Made by a program: the position numbers and the translations under genes. From positions 1,523,501 through 1,587,500 of the forward strand of contig NZ_LBMJ01000001.1 of the NCBI RefSeq assembly GCF_001413925.1: 64,000 nt of DNA, read 5' to 3'. Each line of letters begins with the position of its first letter. The first letter of the stretch is position 1. Shown here in pieces: positions 19,426 to 28,379 of this stretch. Source of the stretch: Nonlabens sp. YIK11 (lineage in GTDB: Bacteria > Bacteroidota > Bacteroidia > Flavobacteriales > Flavobacteriaceae). A model generated the notes under the pieces. That model saw only the letters and a list, made by a program, of their open reading frames with translations, ran no database searches and had not been told where the DNA came from.

Positions 19426-20379
19426 ATGAGCAATAAAATCACTCAACTTTTTCAAATCAAATATCCCATTGTTCAAGGTGGTATGGTCTGGGCAAGCGGT
19501 TGGAAGCTGGCCAGTGCCGTTAGCAATGCTGGTGGTTTAGGCCTGATAGGTGCTGGATCGATGTATCCAGATGTGCTGCGCGAACACATTCAAAAAACTA
19601 AGAAAGCCACAAACAAACCTTACGGTGTGAATGTGCCTTTACTTTACTCTGATCTAGATGAGATTCTAGAAATTATCAAAGAGGAAAAAGTACCTATTGT
19701 GTTCACTAGTGCTGGTAATCCTAAAAGCTATACTCCACAATTAAAAGAAGCTGGAATTACAGTAGTTCACGTGGTAAGTTCCGTGAAATTTGCCTTGAAA
19801 TCTCAAGAAGCTGGTGTCGATGCCGTCGTAGCAGAAGGTTTTGAAGCTGGTGGTCATAATGGACGCGAAGAATCCACGACCTTAACCTTGATACCACAAG
19901 TTGCAAAAGCTATTGATATTCCCTTAATGGCAGCTGGTGGAATTGCTACTGGTAGAGCCATGCTGGCGGCAATGACCTTGGGCGCTGATGGCGTTCAAGT
20001 AGGTAGTAGGTTTGTCTGTACTCCAGAAGCCAGCAGTCATATCAATTTCAAAAAGGCGATTGTAGAAGCAAGTGAAGGTGATACCCACTTGACCTTAAAG
20101 GAATTGGCGCCCGTACGATTGATGCGCAACAAATTCTGGAATCAGGTGCAGGAATTATATCAGCAATCGCCAACTAAGGAAGATTTGACCCAATTGCTGG
20201 GAAGAGCCAGAGCAAAAAAAGGCATGTTTGAAGGTGATCTCGATAATGGTGAGTTAGAAATAGGTCAAGTATCTGGATTGATTGATGACATCATTCCTGC
20301 GGCCCAAGTCGTTGAAGACATGGTCGCAGAATATGAAGCGGCCCGCAAAGAAATGACGGAAAAATCCTTGTATGCCTAG
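19426..20379 (+). CDS. Nitronate monooxygenase
   Basis: A 317-aa FMN-dependent TIM-barrel enzyme that oxidises alkyl nitronates. Family motifs are seen: KYPIVQGGMVW near the start, EGFEAGGHNGRE (about 134-145), AAGGIATGRAML (about 168-179) and GADGVQVGSRFVCT (about 186-199). I chose ATG 19426 (MSNKITQ) over a TTG at 19423. The gene's end overlaps the next start by 8 nt. Confidence 0.9.
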   Translation: MSNKITQLFQIKYPIVQGGMVWASGWKLASAVSNAGGLGLIGAGSMYPDVLREHIQKTKKATNKPYGVNVPLLYSDLDEILEIIKEEKVPIVFTSAGNPKSYTPQLKEAGITVVHVVSSVKFALKSQEAGVDAVVAEGFEAGGHNGREESTTLTLIPQVAKAIDIPLMAAGGIATGRAMLAAMTLGADGVQVGSRFVCTPEASSHINFKKAIVEASEGDTHLTLKELAPVRLMRNKFWNQVQELYQQSPTKEDLTQLLGRARAKKGMFEGDLDNGELEIGQVSGLIDDIIPAAQVVEDMVAEYEAARKEMTEKSLYA

Positions 20380-21004
20380 AGCACAAACGGCTCTGGAAGA
20401 GCGCTGGAACGTCATCACTCATGGATTTGGATTTATCGTATTTGCATGCGCTAGTGTTTTTCTATTGCAATTAGCATTTTCAAGTGCTGCACCTCATGCA
20501 CTGCTTGCGATCATTATATATGGTGTGTCACAATTATTTTTATACGCAGCATCCAGCTCATATCATTATGCCAAGCCAGAAAAAATTAAGTGGACCTTGC
20601 GCAAGATGGATCACATCTCTATTTATTTCTCCATTGCAGGAACGTACACACCTGTTTGCTTGATCAGTCTGGAGCAGAGTAGTGGATGGCTCATTCTGGC
20701 AGCAGTTTGGGGCGTTGCTCTGTTTGGAACAATTTGGAAACTTTTCTTTACTGGTAAGTTTGAAGCTTTCTCGAGCATATTATATCTGGTGATGGGTTGG
20801 ATGGTAGTTTTGGATCTGGAATCCTTGCAAGCTGCCTTTAGCGCACAGCAGATGATGTGGCTTATTGCTGGAGGCATTTTCTTCTCGGTTGGAATTGTTT
20901 TTTACGCTTGGAACAAGCTATACTTCAACCACGTCATTTGGCACTTTTTTGTTTTAGGCGGTAGCTTGAGTCACTTGATGATGGTGTGGCTCATTTTGAA
21001 ATAG
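20372..21004 (+). CDS. Hemolysin III family membrane protein
   Basis: A 210-aa seven-helix PAQR/HlyIII protein. Metal-site motifs are seen: ERWNVITHGFG (His near 16), SSSYHYAKPE (near 61-70), MDHISIYFSIAGTYTP and the C-terminal NHVIWHFFVLGGS and SHLMM. The family may be a ceramidase-like hydrolase; the bacterial role is unclear. Translation is coupled to the upstream gene by an 8-nt overlap. Confidence 0.88.
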   Translation: MPRAQTALEERWNVITHGFGFIVFACASVFLLQLAFSSAAPHALLAIIIYGVSQLFLYAASSSYHYAKPEKIKWTLRKMDHISIYFSIAGTYTPVCLISLEQSSGWLILAAVWGVALFGTIWKLFFTGKFEAFSSILYLVMGWMVVLDLESLQAAFSAQQMMWLIAGGIFFSVGIVFYAWNKLYFNHVIWHFFVLGGSLSHLMMVWLILK

Positions 21005-21019
21005 AACTGATGCATGCAT

Positions 21020-21035
21020 CGCTTTCGCGAAAGCG
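21020..21035. repeat. CGCTTTCGCGAAAGCG palindrome, copy 6 (intergenic)
   Basis: Perfect core between the convergent hemolysin III and ZIP genes. No other terminator is visible there, so the stem might also serve as one. Confidence 0.95.
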
Positions 21036-21040
21036 AAATA

Positions 21041-21712
21041 CTAAATCATAAAAGCCAGTCCGGCACCAGCCAGCATGACAATCATTTTGGCAAGATTGAA
21101 TTGGTGCCCATCACTGGATTCCAGAATCAATGTGGTAGAAACGTGTAAAACGATCCCAGCTACTAATGCCTTGATAGGTAGCATGTAAGCGTCAGCGAAA
21201 TCTGCGTACTGTGCAATAATACTTCCCAACGGAGACATGATCGCAAAAATGGAAATGACCAAAAGTATTTTAGTAACTGAAGCCTTATTAGCAATCAGGA
21301 ATCCTGTAAAAATGAAGGCGATAGGTATTTTGTGAATCGCTACACCATACGTCATACCATTAGCTTCTTGCAGCGGCATACCTTCCAGAAAGGCATGTAA
21401 ACAGAGGCTTACAAATAACGCGATGGGAAATTTAGGAACATCATGATGTATGTGAAGGTGACCATGTTCAGCTCCTTTTGAGAAAAACTCTAGAATGATC
21501 TGTACAAAAACACCTGCGATAAGATAGATGCCAAAAGTTACATCACCAGATTCATAAATCTCTGGAAGAAATTCTGTGGCAACGGCGCTCAATAAAAACG
21601 CTCCAGAAAATGCCAGCAACAACTTCATGCGCTGCCTAGAAACTTCTTTAAATATAAATGCCGTTGCGCTGCCTATTACGACAGCGAGGAATGGCAACCA
21701 CAAATTCATCAT
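21041..21712 (-). CDS. ZIP family divalent metal transporter
   Basis: A 223-aa membrane protein with eight hydrophobic segments. TM4 and TM5 carry the ZIP metal signature: HAFLEGMPL (near residues 103-111) and HKIPIAFIFTGF (near 128-139). A His-rich cytoplasmic loop HGHLHIHHD (about 85-95) lies between TM3 and TM4. Likely imports Zn or Fe. Start ATG overlaps the methyltransferase stop by 4 nt (ATGA), so the two genes are coupled. Confidence 0.88.
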   Translation of the reverse strand: MMNLWLPFLAVVIGSATAFIFKEVSRQRMKLLLAFSGAFLLSAVATEFLPEIYESGDVTFGIYLIAGVFVQIILEFFSKGAEHGHLHIHHDVPKFPIALFVSLCLHAFLEGMPLQEANGMTYGVAIHKIPIAFIFTGFLIANKASVTKILLVISIFAIMSPLGSIIAQYADFADAYMLPIKALVAGIVLHVSTTLILESSDGHQFNLAKMIVMLAGAGLAFMI

Positions 21713-22518
21713 GATGCTTTTGCTATTTGAAAGACCAAAATAAGACGGTCACTGGTTTTCTTATTAAACGGCTCTAATTGATAATCTCCATAAGTAGCGA
21801 CCAGTTGCAGTCCAGCGGTAGCAAAATAGGATTTAAAATCCTCTAAGGTCAATGCCTGAACGCGCTCTGTAAAATGAAATTTATTTCCATCTTCCTCAAA
21901 ACGTATCTCTTTATAGATATGGCTGCCCTCAAACCTGCGAGACTGTTTGAAGGTGATTCCCTTTTCGGTTTTTTCGTCATAGGGAACTAGATTTTCAATC
22001 ACTTTATGCGAGTTGAAAAAATCAATCACACCATAACCATCGAGTTTCAAACTTTGTTTGATGGCCTGTATGGTCTTGAGATTGTCATCTGGGTTGTCAA
22101 AATAGCCAAAACTGGTAAACAGATTGAAGATGGCGTCAAACTTCTCTGGGTACGGTTGGGTCATGTTGTGCACCGCAAATTGTATGCGGTCCAGTTGGAC
22201 TTTTCCGGTTCCTAATTCGCCTAGTTCTAGATTTCCAGACTTGATGTGGTCTAGTTTCGCTTTCGCGAAAGCGATACTACTCTCACTCAAATCCACACCG
22301 GTAACGCGGTAACCCAATCGGTTTAAAAAGATGCTATGGCGGCCACGGCCACAAGCCAGGTCCAGGATGTGAGCCTGTTGGTCCAGCTCCAGACGTTGCG
22401 TGAGGCGCTTCATGAAATGACCGGCCTCAATATAATCACGATCCCTGTAGAGGATGTGGTAATAAGGCGTGTCGAACCAACTGGAATACCATGTAGTCTG
22501 GTCGTTTGTCTCGCTCAT
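21709..22518 (-). CDS. Class I SAM-dependent methyltransferase
   Basis: A 269-aa Rossmann-fold methyltransferase. Motif I is ILDLACGRGRHS (about residues 47-58), motif II TGVDLSESS, and the acidic/aromatic FDAIFNLFTSFGYF is post I. The substrate is unknown; the closest families methylate small molecules. I chose ATG 22518 (MSETNDQT) rather than 22551 because the 11 extra residues run into the divergent promoter. A palindrome copy encodes AFAKA just after motif II, in a helix usually Ala/Lys rich. Confidence 0.85.
   Translation of the reverse strand: MSETNDQTTWYSSWFDTPYYHILYRDRDYIEAGHFMKRLTQRLELDQQAHILDLACGRGRHSIFLNRLGYRVTGVDLSESSIAFAKAKLDHIKSGNLELGELGTGKVQLDRIQFAVHNMTQPYPEKFDAIFNLFTSFGYFDNPDDNLKTIQAIKQSLKLDGYGVIDFFNSHKVIENLVPYDEKTEKGITFKQSRRFEGSHIYKEIRFEEDGNKFHFTERVQALTLEDFKSYFATAGLQLVATYGDYQLEPFNKKTSDRLILVFQIAKAS
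22258..22273. repeat. CGCTTTCGCGAAAGCG palindrome, copy 7 (in methyltransferase gene)
   Basis: Perfect core, read as AFAKA on the minus strand next to the SAM-binding acidic loop. Confidence 0.95.
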
Positions 22519-22535
22519 AGGCGGCAAAAATACCT

Positions 22536-22543
22536 TAATTTTG
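22536..22543 (+). promoter_or_regulatory. Candidate -7 element of the THUMP methyltransferase
   Basis: TAATTTTG fits TAnnTTTG and lies 19 nt before the ATG. Confidence 0.45.
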
Positions 22544-22562
22544 CGGCTCAAAACCGTATCGC

Positions 22563-23717
22563 ATGTCGCAAAATTTTAAGATGATTGCCAAAACCCTTTT
22601 TGGCCTTGAAGAAGTCCTGGAAACCGAACTTAGAAATCTAGGTGCGATGGATATCGAGAAAGGTGTGAGAATGGTGAGTTTTTCAGGCGATCAAGGTTTT
22701 ATGTATAAAGCCAATATGATGTTGCGCACGGCCATCAGGATCCTTAAACCTATTCATAGTTTTAGAGCGCGAACTGAGGTAGACCTCTATGATGGCATCT
22801 ATCAAATGGATTGGTCAAAATACCTGACGCCGCACGATACGCTGGCGGTCAACGCCACGGTTTCTTCTCAGTACTTTAACCACAGTCAATACGTTGCTCT
22901 TAAGACCAAAGATGCGATTGTGGATCAATTGCGCGAGAAACACGGTCGGCGTCCAGATGTGGATACCAAGCATCCAGACTTGCGCATCTCTGTCCATATC
23001 AACGACCAAACGGTTGATGTATCGCTAGACACGAGTGGAGATCCATTATATAAAAGAGGTTACCGCGACCAGACTAATGTGGCGCCGATCAATGAGGTGC
23101 TCGCTGCTGGAATAATTCTGCTTAGTAATTGGGACCAGCGCTCGACTTTTATTGATCCCATGTGTGGTAGCGGAACGATAGCTATAGAAGCGGCAATGAT
23201 AGGTGCTAACATCGCGCCCAATATCAATAGAAAGGAATTTGGTTTTGAAAAATGGCCAGATTATGACAATCAATTGTTTGAAAATATTCAAGCCAGCTGT
23301 TTGAAAAAGATGCGTGGCTTTGACGGTAAAATCATCGCTCGCGATGCTGATGGCTACACGGTAGAAAAGGCCATTGAAAATGTCAAGAATGCCAACCTTC
23401 AAGACTTTGTAAGCGTCGAGAAAGGAGACTTTTTTAGGGATTCACAAAGTGCTCAGGCTTTTTTATTGTTCAATCCACCATATGATGAGCGGTTAGAGAT
23501 TGATATGGAGGCGTTCTATAAAGAAATAGGTGATACCTTGAAAAGCAGGTATGCGGGCAGCACGGCATGGATGATTACTGGTAATTTGGAAGCCTTGAAA
23601 CACGTAGGCTTGAAAGCATCGCGCAGGATCAAGCTTTTTAATGGTAAATTGGAAGCGCGACTGGTTAAATATGAAATGTATCGCGGTTCAAAAAAAGCCA
23701 GTAAACAGGATCAATAG
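22563..23717 (+). CDS. THUMP-domain RNA N2-guanine methyltransferase
   Basis: A 384-aa RNA methyltransferase similar to the N-terminal half of RlmKL (23S m2G2445). The THUMP domain spans about residues 50-160, after an N-terminal ferredoxin-like part beginning KTLFGLEEVLETELRNLGA. The catalytic Rossmann domain has MCGSGTIAIEAAM (about 200-212) and the NPPY motif (LFNPPYDERL, about 302-311). Likely target is 23S rRNA, inferred from the family. Confidence 0.9.
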   Translation: MSQNFKMIAKTLFGLEEVLETELRNLGAMDIEKGVRMVSFSGDQGFMYKANMMLRTAIRILKPIHSFRARTEVDLYDGIYQMDWSKYLTPHDTLAVNATVSSQYFNHSQYVALKTKDAIVDQLREKHGRRPDVDTKHPDLRISVHINDQTVDVSLDTSGDPLYKRGYRDQTNVAPINEVLAAGIILLSNWDQRSTFIDPMCGSGTIAIEAAMIGANIAPNINRKEFGFEKWPDYDNQLFENIQASCLKKMRGFDGKIIARDADGYTVEKAIENVKNANLQDFVSVEKGDFFRDSQSAQAFLLFNPPYDERLEIDMEAFYKEIGDTLKSRYAGSTAWMITGNLEALKHVGLKASRRIKLFNGKLEARLVKYEMYRGSKKASKQDQ

Positions 23718-23722
23718 GAGTG

Positions 23723-23730
23723 TATATTTG
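23723..23730 (+). promoter_or_regulatory. Candidate -7 element upstream of the small membrane protein
   Basis: TATATTTG is a full consensus match, 29 nt before the ATG at 23760. It may drive the run up to ettA. Confidence 0.5.
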
Positions 23731-23759
23731 CAGTCCGCATTATTTAAAAAACATTAGAT

Positions 23760-23942
23760 ATGGCAATGAATAAGAACGGAGTTCTAGGATGGGCAACCCT
23801 AATCATGATCATTATAGGTGTTGGACTTATTGCACTGGGCGCTTTTAGATATAGAGAAGTGGCAGGATATGGTTTTGCCGCAGTAGGTATAGGATTTTTT
23901 GCGATCGCTTGGGTATTCAATGCATTGAAGGGTCGCGTTTAA
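23760..23942 (+). CDS. 60-aa two-helix membrane protein (CAL67264-like)
   Basis: A 60-aa protein with two hydrophobic segments (about 8-28 and 35-55) joined by a short charged turn RYREVAG. It looks like the small flavobacterial family called CAL67264; I recognise this by length, GAFRYREVAGYGFAAVG and position only. The stop and next start are adjacent (TAAATG). Function unknown. Confidence 0.65.
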   Translation: MAMNKNGVLGWATLIMIIIGVGLIALGAFRYREVAGYGFAAVGIGFFAIAWVFNALKGRV

Positions 23943-24356
23943 ATGAAACGGGAAATCAAAATCAAAAACCTGAACAGTAAGAAGTATTTGAGCATTACTT
24001 ATGCTGCTACTGCCTTATTTATCATTGCGTTTTTATGTTGGTTTCTGGATGCACCGGTTGTTTACGCCTATATCGCTGCCGGTTTGGCTATCACACTTTT
24101 TGCTTATTTGAGCATGGATAGTTTTACGACTTCAAATGCAGTTTCTTATGGTTCTAAAAGTGTGACCATGAAACTGCTGGGACACAAAACCATAGGATTT
24201 CTGTTTGCTGATGTCAAGCAAGTACGCCTTCAAGATCTGGGATTATTAATACGAGTTGAAGGGTTGGAGGATATTAAGCTTTCGCGAAAGCGGTACACAG
24301 ATCAATCCCTAGAACAATTACATACCATTTTTAAAGAAAAAACTTCATTACAATGA
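23943..24356 (+). CDS. Small membrane protein, PH-like tail, unknown function
   Basis: A 137-aa protein with two hydrophobic segments (about 18-36 and 38-55) and a soluble C-terminal domain (about 60-137) of beta strands, possibly PH-like. A palindrome copy encodes LSRKR near residue 115. It sits between the 60-aa protein and ettA with an ATGA overlap to ettA, so all three are one operon. Confidence 0.7.
   Translation: MKREIKIKNLNSKKYLSITYAATALFIIAFLCWFLDAPVVYAYIAAGLAITLFAYLSMDSFTTSNAVSYGSKSVTMKLLGHKTIGFLFADVKQVRLQDLGLLIRVEGLEDIKLSRKRYTDQSLEQLHTIFKEKTSLQ
24278..24291. repeat. GCTTTCGCGAAAGC palindrome, copy 8 (in coding sequence)
   Basis: The 14-bp core is perfect; the outer bases are a and g (agctttcgcgaaagcgg). 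It is read as LSRKR. Confidence 0.9.
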
Positions 24357-26044
24357 GTGACGATAAACAAGTAATATTCTCCATGTCAGGTCTTTCAAAG
24401 ACCTACCAAAGTACCGGTAAACAGGTGCTTAAAAACATCTACCTAAGCTTTTTCTACGGCGCAAAAATCGGGATTTTAGGTCTCAATGGTTCTGGTAAAT
24501 CCACGCTGTTGAAGATCATTGCAGGGAAAGAAAAAAACTACCACGGAGATATCAATTTCTTACCAGGATACCGTGTAGGTTACCTAGAGCAGGAACCAGA
24601 ACTAGACGAGTCCAAAACGGTTATGGAAATCGTCAAGGAAGGCGTCGCCGAAACGGTTGCGATTCTGGACGAATACAATAAAATTAACGACGATTTTGGC
24701 CTGGAAGAGAACTACTCTGATGCAGACAAGATGGAGAAGTTGATGAACCGTCAGGCAGAATTGCAAGATAAGATTGATGCCGTTAATGCCTGGGAATTGG
24801 ACACTAAACTTGAAATCGCGATGGATGCACTGCGCACGCCGCCAGGTGATGCGAGCATCAAGAATCTTTCTGGTGGTGAAAAGCGTCGCGTGGCTTTATG
24901 TCGATTATTGCTACAAGAACCAGAAATTCTATTGCTGGATGAGCCTACCAACCACCTGGATGCAGAATCTGTTTTATGGTTGGAACAACACCTTGCTCAA
25001 TATAAGGGAACCGTTATCGCTGTAACTCACGATAGATATTTCCTTGATAATGTTGCGGGATGGATTCTAGAACTGGATCGTGGTGAAGGGATTCCGTGGA
25101 AAGGAAACTATTCCAGCTGGTTGGAGCAAAAAAGCGACCGTCTTGCCAAAGAAGAAAAAACAGAGTCCAAGCGCCGTAAGACCCTACAACGCGAGTTGGA
25201 TTGGGTTCGTCAAGGAGCCAAAGGTCGCCAGACTAAACAAAAGGCACGTTTGAATAACTATGACAAGCTCTTGAACGAGGATCAAAAAGCCAAAGAAGAA
25301 AAGCTGGAAATCTACATACCCAATGGACCACGATTGGGAACTAATGTAATCGAGGCTAATGGCGTGAGTAAGGCATTTGGCGATAAGCTGTTGTATGAAG
25401 ATCTTAATTTTGTACTGCCACAAAACGGTATTGTAGGAATCATAGGCCCCAATGGTGCTGGTAAAACGACCATTTTCAAAATGATTATGGATGAGGTAGA
25501 ACCCGACAAAGGTTCTTTCAAAGTGGGCGAAACGGTCAAACTAGCCTATGTAGATCAAACACACAGCAATATAGATCAGGACAAATCCATCTGGGAGAAT
25601 TTTGCAGATGGCCAGGATATGGTGATGATGGGTGGCAAGATGGTAAACTCTAGAGCGTACTTGAGTCGTTTCAACTTCTCAGGTTCTGAGCAAAATAAGA
25701 AAGTGTCAACGCTTTCTGGTGGTGAGCGCAACAGGCTGCACCTTGCAATGACTCTTAAGGAAGAAGGAAACGTGCTGCTTCTCGATGAGCCGACCAATGA
25801 TTTGGATGTGAATACCTTACGTGCACTAGAAGAAGGACTAGAAAACTTTGCGGGTTGTGCGGTGATCATATCTCACGATAGATGGTTCCTTGATAGGGTT
25901 TGTACACATATTATTGCGTTTGAAGGTGACTCTCAGGTCTATTCGTTTGAAGGTAGCTTTACAGAATATGAAGAAAACAAGAGAAAGCGATTGGGTGACG
26001 TAACTCCTAAGAGAATTAGATATAAAAAGTTGATAAGAGATTAA
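24353..26044 (+). CDS. ettA: Energy-dependent translational throttle protein EttA (ABC-F ATPase)
   Basis: A 563-aa soluble ABC-F protein with two ATPase domains, which gates the first elongation step on ribosomes. Walker A motifs are GLNGSGKST (near residue 43) and GPNGAGKTT (near 365). Signature motifs are LSGGEKRR (near 168) and LSGGERNR (near 453). The inter-domain linker is basic (RRKTLQRELDWVRQG). The length matches EttA (about 555), and the first cassette's arm region between Walker A and signature (about 90-150) is present. A hairpin terminator follows. Confidence 0.93.
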   Translation: MSDDKQVIFSMSGLSKTYQSTGKQVLKNIYLSFFYGAKIGILGLNGSGKSTLLKIIAGKEKNYHGDINFLPGYRVGYLEQEPELDESKTVMEIVKEGVAETVAILDEYNKINDDFGLEENYSDADKMEKLMNRQAELQDKIDAVNAWELDTKLEIAMDALRTPPGDASIKNLSGGEKRRVALCRLLLQEPEILLLDEPTNHLDAESVLWLEQHLAQYKGTVIAVTHDRYFLDNVAGWILELDRGEGIPWKGNYSSWLEQKSDRLAKEEKTESKRRKTLQRELDWVRQGAKGRQTKQKARLNNYDKLLNEDQKAKEEKLEIYIPNGPRLGTNVIEANGVSKAFGDKLLYEDLNFVLPQNGIVGIIGPNGAGKTTIFKMIMDEVEPDKGSFKVGETVKLAYVDQTHSNIDQDKSIWENFADGQDMVMMGGKMVNSRAYLSRFNFSGSEQNKKVSTLSGGERNRLHLAMTLKEEGNVLLLDEPTNDLDVNTLRALEEGLENFAGCAVIISHDRWFLDRVCTHIIAFEGDSQVYSFEGSFTEYEENKRKRLGDVTPKRIRYKKLIRD

Positions 26045-26067
26045 GTTTTCTTATTACGACACTTATA

Positions 26068-26107
26068 GCTCCCATCAGGTAATTATTCTCGATGGGAGTT
26101 TTTTTAT
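26068..26107 (+). terminator. Terminator of the ettA operon
   Basis: CTCCCATC pairs with GATGGGAG across a 14-nt loop, followed by a run of T. Confidence 0.85.
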
Positions 26108-26189
26108 CTTTTGTTTAATCTTTGCGTTAATCTAGGCGCTTCACAATTAACAGTTTTAAAGGTTTCTTTTAACTTCTAATAGAGGCAAG

Positions 26190-26213
26190 AAATACCCTAC
26201 ATGGGGTATTTTT
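26190..26213. promoter_or_regulatory. Hairpin before the 201-aa gene
   Basis: AAATACCC pairs with GGGTATTT across a short loop and is followed by T's. It may be a second terminator or a structured leader element. It lies upstream of the TACCTTTG box at 26232, so it is not in the mRNA if that promoter is used. Confidence 0.5.
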
Positions 26214-26231
26214 CCATCGTGTAAGTAGGGT

Positions 26232-26239
26232 TACCTTTG
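26232..26239 (+). promoter_or_regulatory. Candidate -7 element of the 201-aa gene
   Basis: TACCTTTG fits TAnnTTTG and lies 19 nt before the ATG. Confidence 0.45.
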
Positions 26240-26258
26240 ACCCGTTGAATCGCAATAG

Positions 26259-26864
26259 ATGATAAGAAATTTACTATCCTTAAAAATTCAGTTAGCTCAG
26301 AGTAGGATCTCGGTTCAAGATGCTAAAGGTCTAGGTATAGTCTCATTTCTGGCTTACCTAAATGTGAAAGTAGAAAGTTCAAGACATTCTGCTAGCAAAT
26401 CAAAATATCCACATCAACTTCCAGGAGTCGTTTCAAAACAGGAATTAAGTGAATTAGTGTTTGCCATCAATGACTTCATTCATTTATTGAAACTCGATGT
26501 GACCAACTCAAAATCGCTAGAACGTTTTATCCAAGTTGATCAATGTTTGAGGTTTGAAACTTCTGCAGCTTCAACGGTTTCTCAAGATCTGTTGGACAAA
26601 ATAAGTCTGATTGAAAACGCTGCAAACAAATACTTTAGCGAATTTAGAAGCCATTTTAGCGATAGAATTTGTGCCGTACAATCGATGACTATCATTCGTA
26701 ATGGGGAACGCACCTATGGATTGGAGGCTAAGGATTTGGTAAAGACTTCTTCAATCTTGGAAATTTTATCTCACCTGACTTTAAACACCAGCGGACTCAA
26801 ACGCCCAAAACAGCTTCATTCCAGTCCTGTAAGCCAGTCGGTTTTGTATAAAAGCGCTGTTTGA
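26259..26864 (+). CDS. Hypothetical protein, helical, unrecognised
   Basis: A 201-aa soluble protein without signal or membrane segments. It looks mostly helical (residues 1-30, 60-85, 110-130) with a beta-like stretch near 140-160. It has many Ser and Lys residues and one Cys at each of two positions. No family was recognised. It starts after a promoter-like box. Its last 49 bp overlap the 3' end of the convergent peptidase gene, which is unusual in this compactly spaced but rarely overlapping region. Confidence 0.55.
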   Translation: MIRNLLSLKIQLAQSRISVQDAKGLGIVSFLAYLNVKVESSRHSASKSKYPHQLPGVVSKQELSELVFAINDFIHLLKLDVTNSKSLERFIQVDQCLRFETSAASTVSQDLLDKISLIENAANKYFSEFRSHFSDRICAVQSMTIIRNGERTYGLEAKDLVKTSSILEILSHLTLNTSGLKRPKQLHSSPVSQSVLYKSAV

Positions 26865-27661
26865 ATATATTGAAACAGTAAAGGGAATTCACTCTGGAAA
26901 GCTACTGGCGACTCAAAGAAATACTCCGTGAGTACTGCCATAAATTCGTACTGATTGGTGAACGCATAGTCTCTGAAAAATTGAGAATGCTCCAATCTGT
27001 TCCGTATTTCTCGATCTTTTAATGCCATTAGTAAAAGATGATGGTATTTATGATATCTCAAGGCATCTATGTGTTGCGAGCGTTCGCTCTCAATATGAAT
27101 CACATGAGTAAATTCATGCAGCGCTAGATGGAAGTTATCGTCTTCTACCTGTATTCCCGCCAGCACATCAGGCCAAGATAAGGCCAGTACTTTTGCTCTG
27201 GGATTGAACTCACCTTTGTGTAAAACTTGGTTCGCAGCGCTTTCAAAAGGAGTGTCAAAAATCAAAATAGTCTCCAGATTATCCATCATGTAATTACGCC
27301 TACCGAAGGTGAGCATTACAGCAATACTGGCTATCGTGACCTTTTGATGATCCTGCACCGGTTTCCCATAACGATGCTTAAAAATTTTATCAGCTATGAA
27401 ACAGGCAACACGGTGTTCAAACTGTTTTTGATACTTGGGCGAGAGTTTTTTATAAAAGGAGAATTCTTGAAGAGTTCGCTTTCGCGAAAGCGATAACCTT
27501 CTCCAGTTTGCTACTTGTCTATACCATAGAAAATCGTTTCGATTTTGCAGGTATCTCAAGATTAGATGAATGATCGCAGCTAGCAGTATGAGGCCAACGA
27601 GAGCATAGCCATAAGGCGCCAACCACTGCTGCGTGTCACTTGGAATTAGGATTTTCGGCAA
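26816..27661 (-). CDS. MtfA-like zinc peptidase
   Basis: A 281-aa membrane-anchored metallopeptidase. One hydrophobic segment (about residues 16-36) precedes a soluble domain with HEFTHVIH (about 188-195), the HExxH zinc motif of the MtfA (Mlc titration factor) family. The start is TTG at 27661, the only start before the membrane segment. It lies one base after the stop of the upstream Bax-inhibitor gene, so the two form an operon. A palindrome copy encodes SLSRKR near residue 58. Confidence 0.85.
   Translation of the reverse strand: MPKILIPSDTQQWLAPYGYALVGLILLAAIIHLILRYLQNRNDFLWYRQVANWRRLSLSRKRTLQEFSFYKKLSPKYQKQFEHRVACFIADKIFKHRYGKPVQDHQKVTIASIAVMLTFGRRNYMMDNLETILIFDTPFESAANQVLHKGEFNPRAKVLALSWPDVLAGIQVEDDNFHLALHEFTHVIHIESERSQHIDALRYHKYHHLLLMALKDREIRNRLEHSQFFRDYAFTNQYEFMAVLTEYFFESPVAFQSEFPLLFQYIQTALLYKTDWLTGLE
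27477..27492. repeat. CGCTTTCGCGAAAGCG palindrome, copy 9 (in peptidase gene)
   Basis: Perfect core with left flank gagtt. It is read as LSRKR on the minus strand. Confidence 0.95.
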
Positions 27662-27662
27662 A

Positions 27663-28379
27663 TTAATCGTTTGACATGAAGATGCTCAAGATGTACCAGA
27701 ATAATAGCATTAATGAAGCAAAAAGCCCAAGTGATGCACCTACATATTGATCTGTAGAATATTTGTGGACCAATTGCGAAGTTTGATATAAGATCGTTCC
27801 AGCGGCTAAAACAATCATCCCAGCACTAAAGAACAGTCCCAGATTAAATCCAAAAATCATCCCAGCAACGATCGCACCTACGGCTATCAAAAAGCCTATC
27901 GCAAGAATGCTGCGTAGGAATGAAAAGTCTTTTTTGGTGATCAATACCACGGCGCTTAATCCGGTAAATAGGGCTAGTGTCATGATCGCAGCTTGACTCA
28001 AGACTGAACTATCATTCTGATTATACATGACCGCGATAGCCAATAAGGGCACAAAAATGATCGCCTCAGCTAGAACAAATAGGAAAAGCGCTAGATATTG
28101 CTTGGTTTTATCATGTGTGGTATGCGCCAGTTTTTCAGCATAATTGGTCGCAAACATAAAAGCGCCTAAAACCAGTAACCATTTCCATCCTTGAGTAAGT
28201 GACAACATAAGATCCACTAGCGGATTGATGCGTAGCAATACTGTTTCAATAACGATAAACAATAAAGTAGCAAGAGCCACGTGGCCATAGGTCTTACGAT
28301 AAAAAGCAGCTCGGGTATCGTCCGTAACCTCAATCAAAGGCTGATATGTCGTTGGGTTTTTATATTCGGTAGTTTCCAT
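27663..28379 (-). CDS. Bax inhibitor-1 / YccA family membrane protein
   Basis: A 238-aa protein with seven hydrophobic segments. Family marks are the N-terminal FYRKTYGHVALATLLF and the conserved loop and helix GMIFGFNLGLFFSAG. The C-terminus ends FWYILSIFMSND. In bacteria such proteins are pH-sensitive calcium leak channels or interact with FtsH. It is the first gene of a two-gene operon with the MtfA-like peptidase. Confidence 0.9.
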   Translation of the reverse strand: METTEYKNPTTYQPLIEVTDDTRAAFYRKTYGHVALATLLFIVIETVLLRINPLVDLMLSLTQGWKWLLVLGAFMFATNYAEKLAHTTHDKTKQYLALFLFVLAEAIIFVPLLAIAVMYNQNDSSVLSQAAIMTLALFTGLSAVVLITKKDFSFLRSILAIGFLIAVGAIVAGMIFGFNLGLFFSAGMIVLAAGTILYQTSQLVHKYSTDQYVGASLGLFASLMLLFWYILSIFMSND

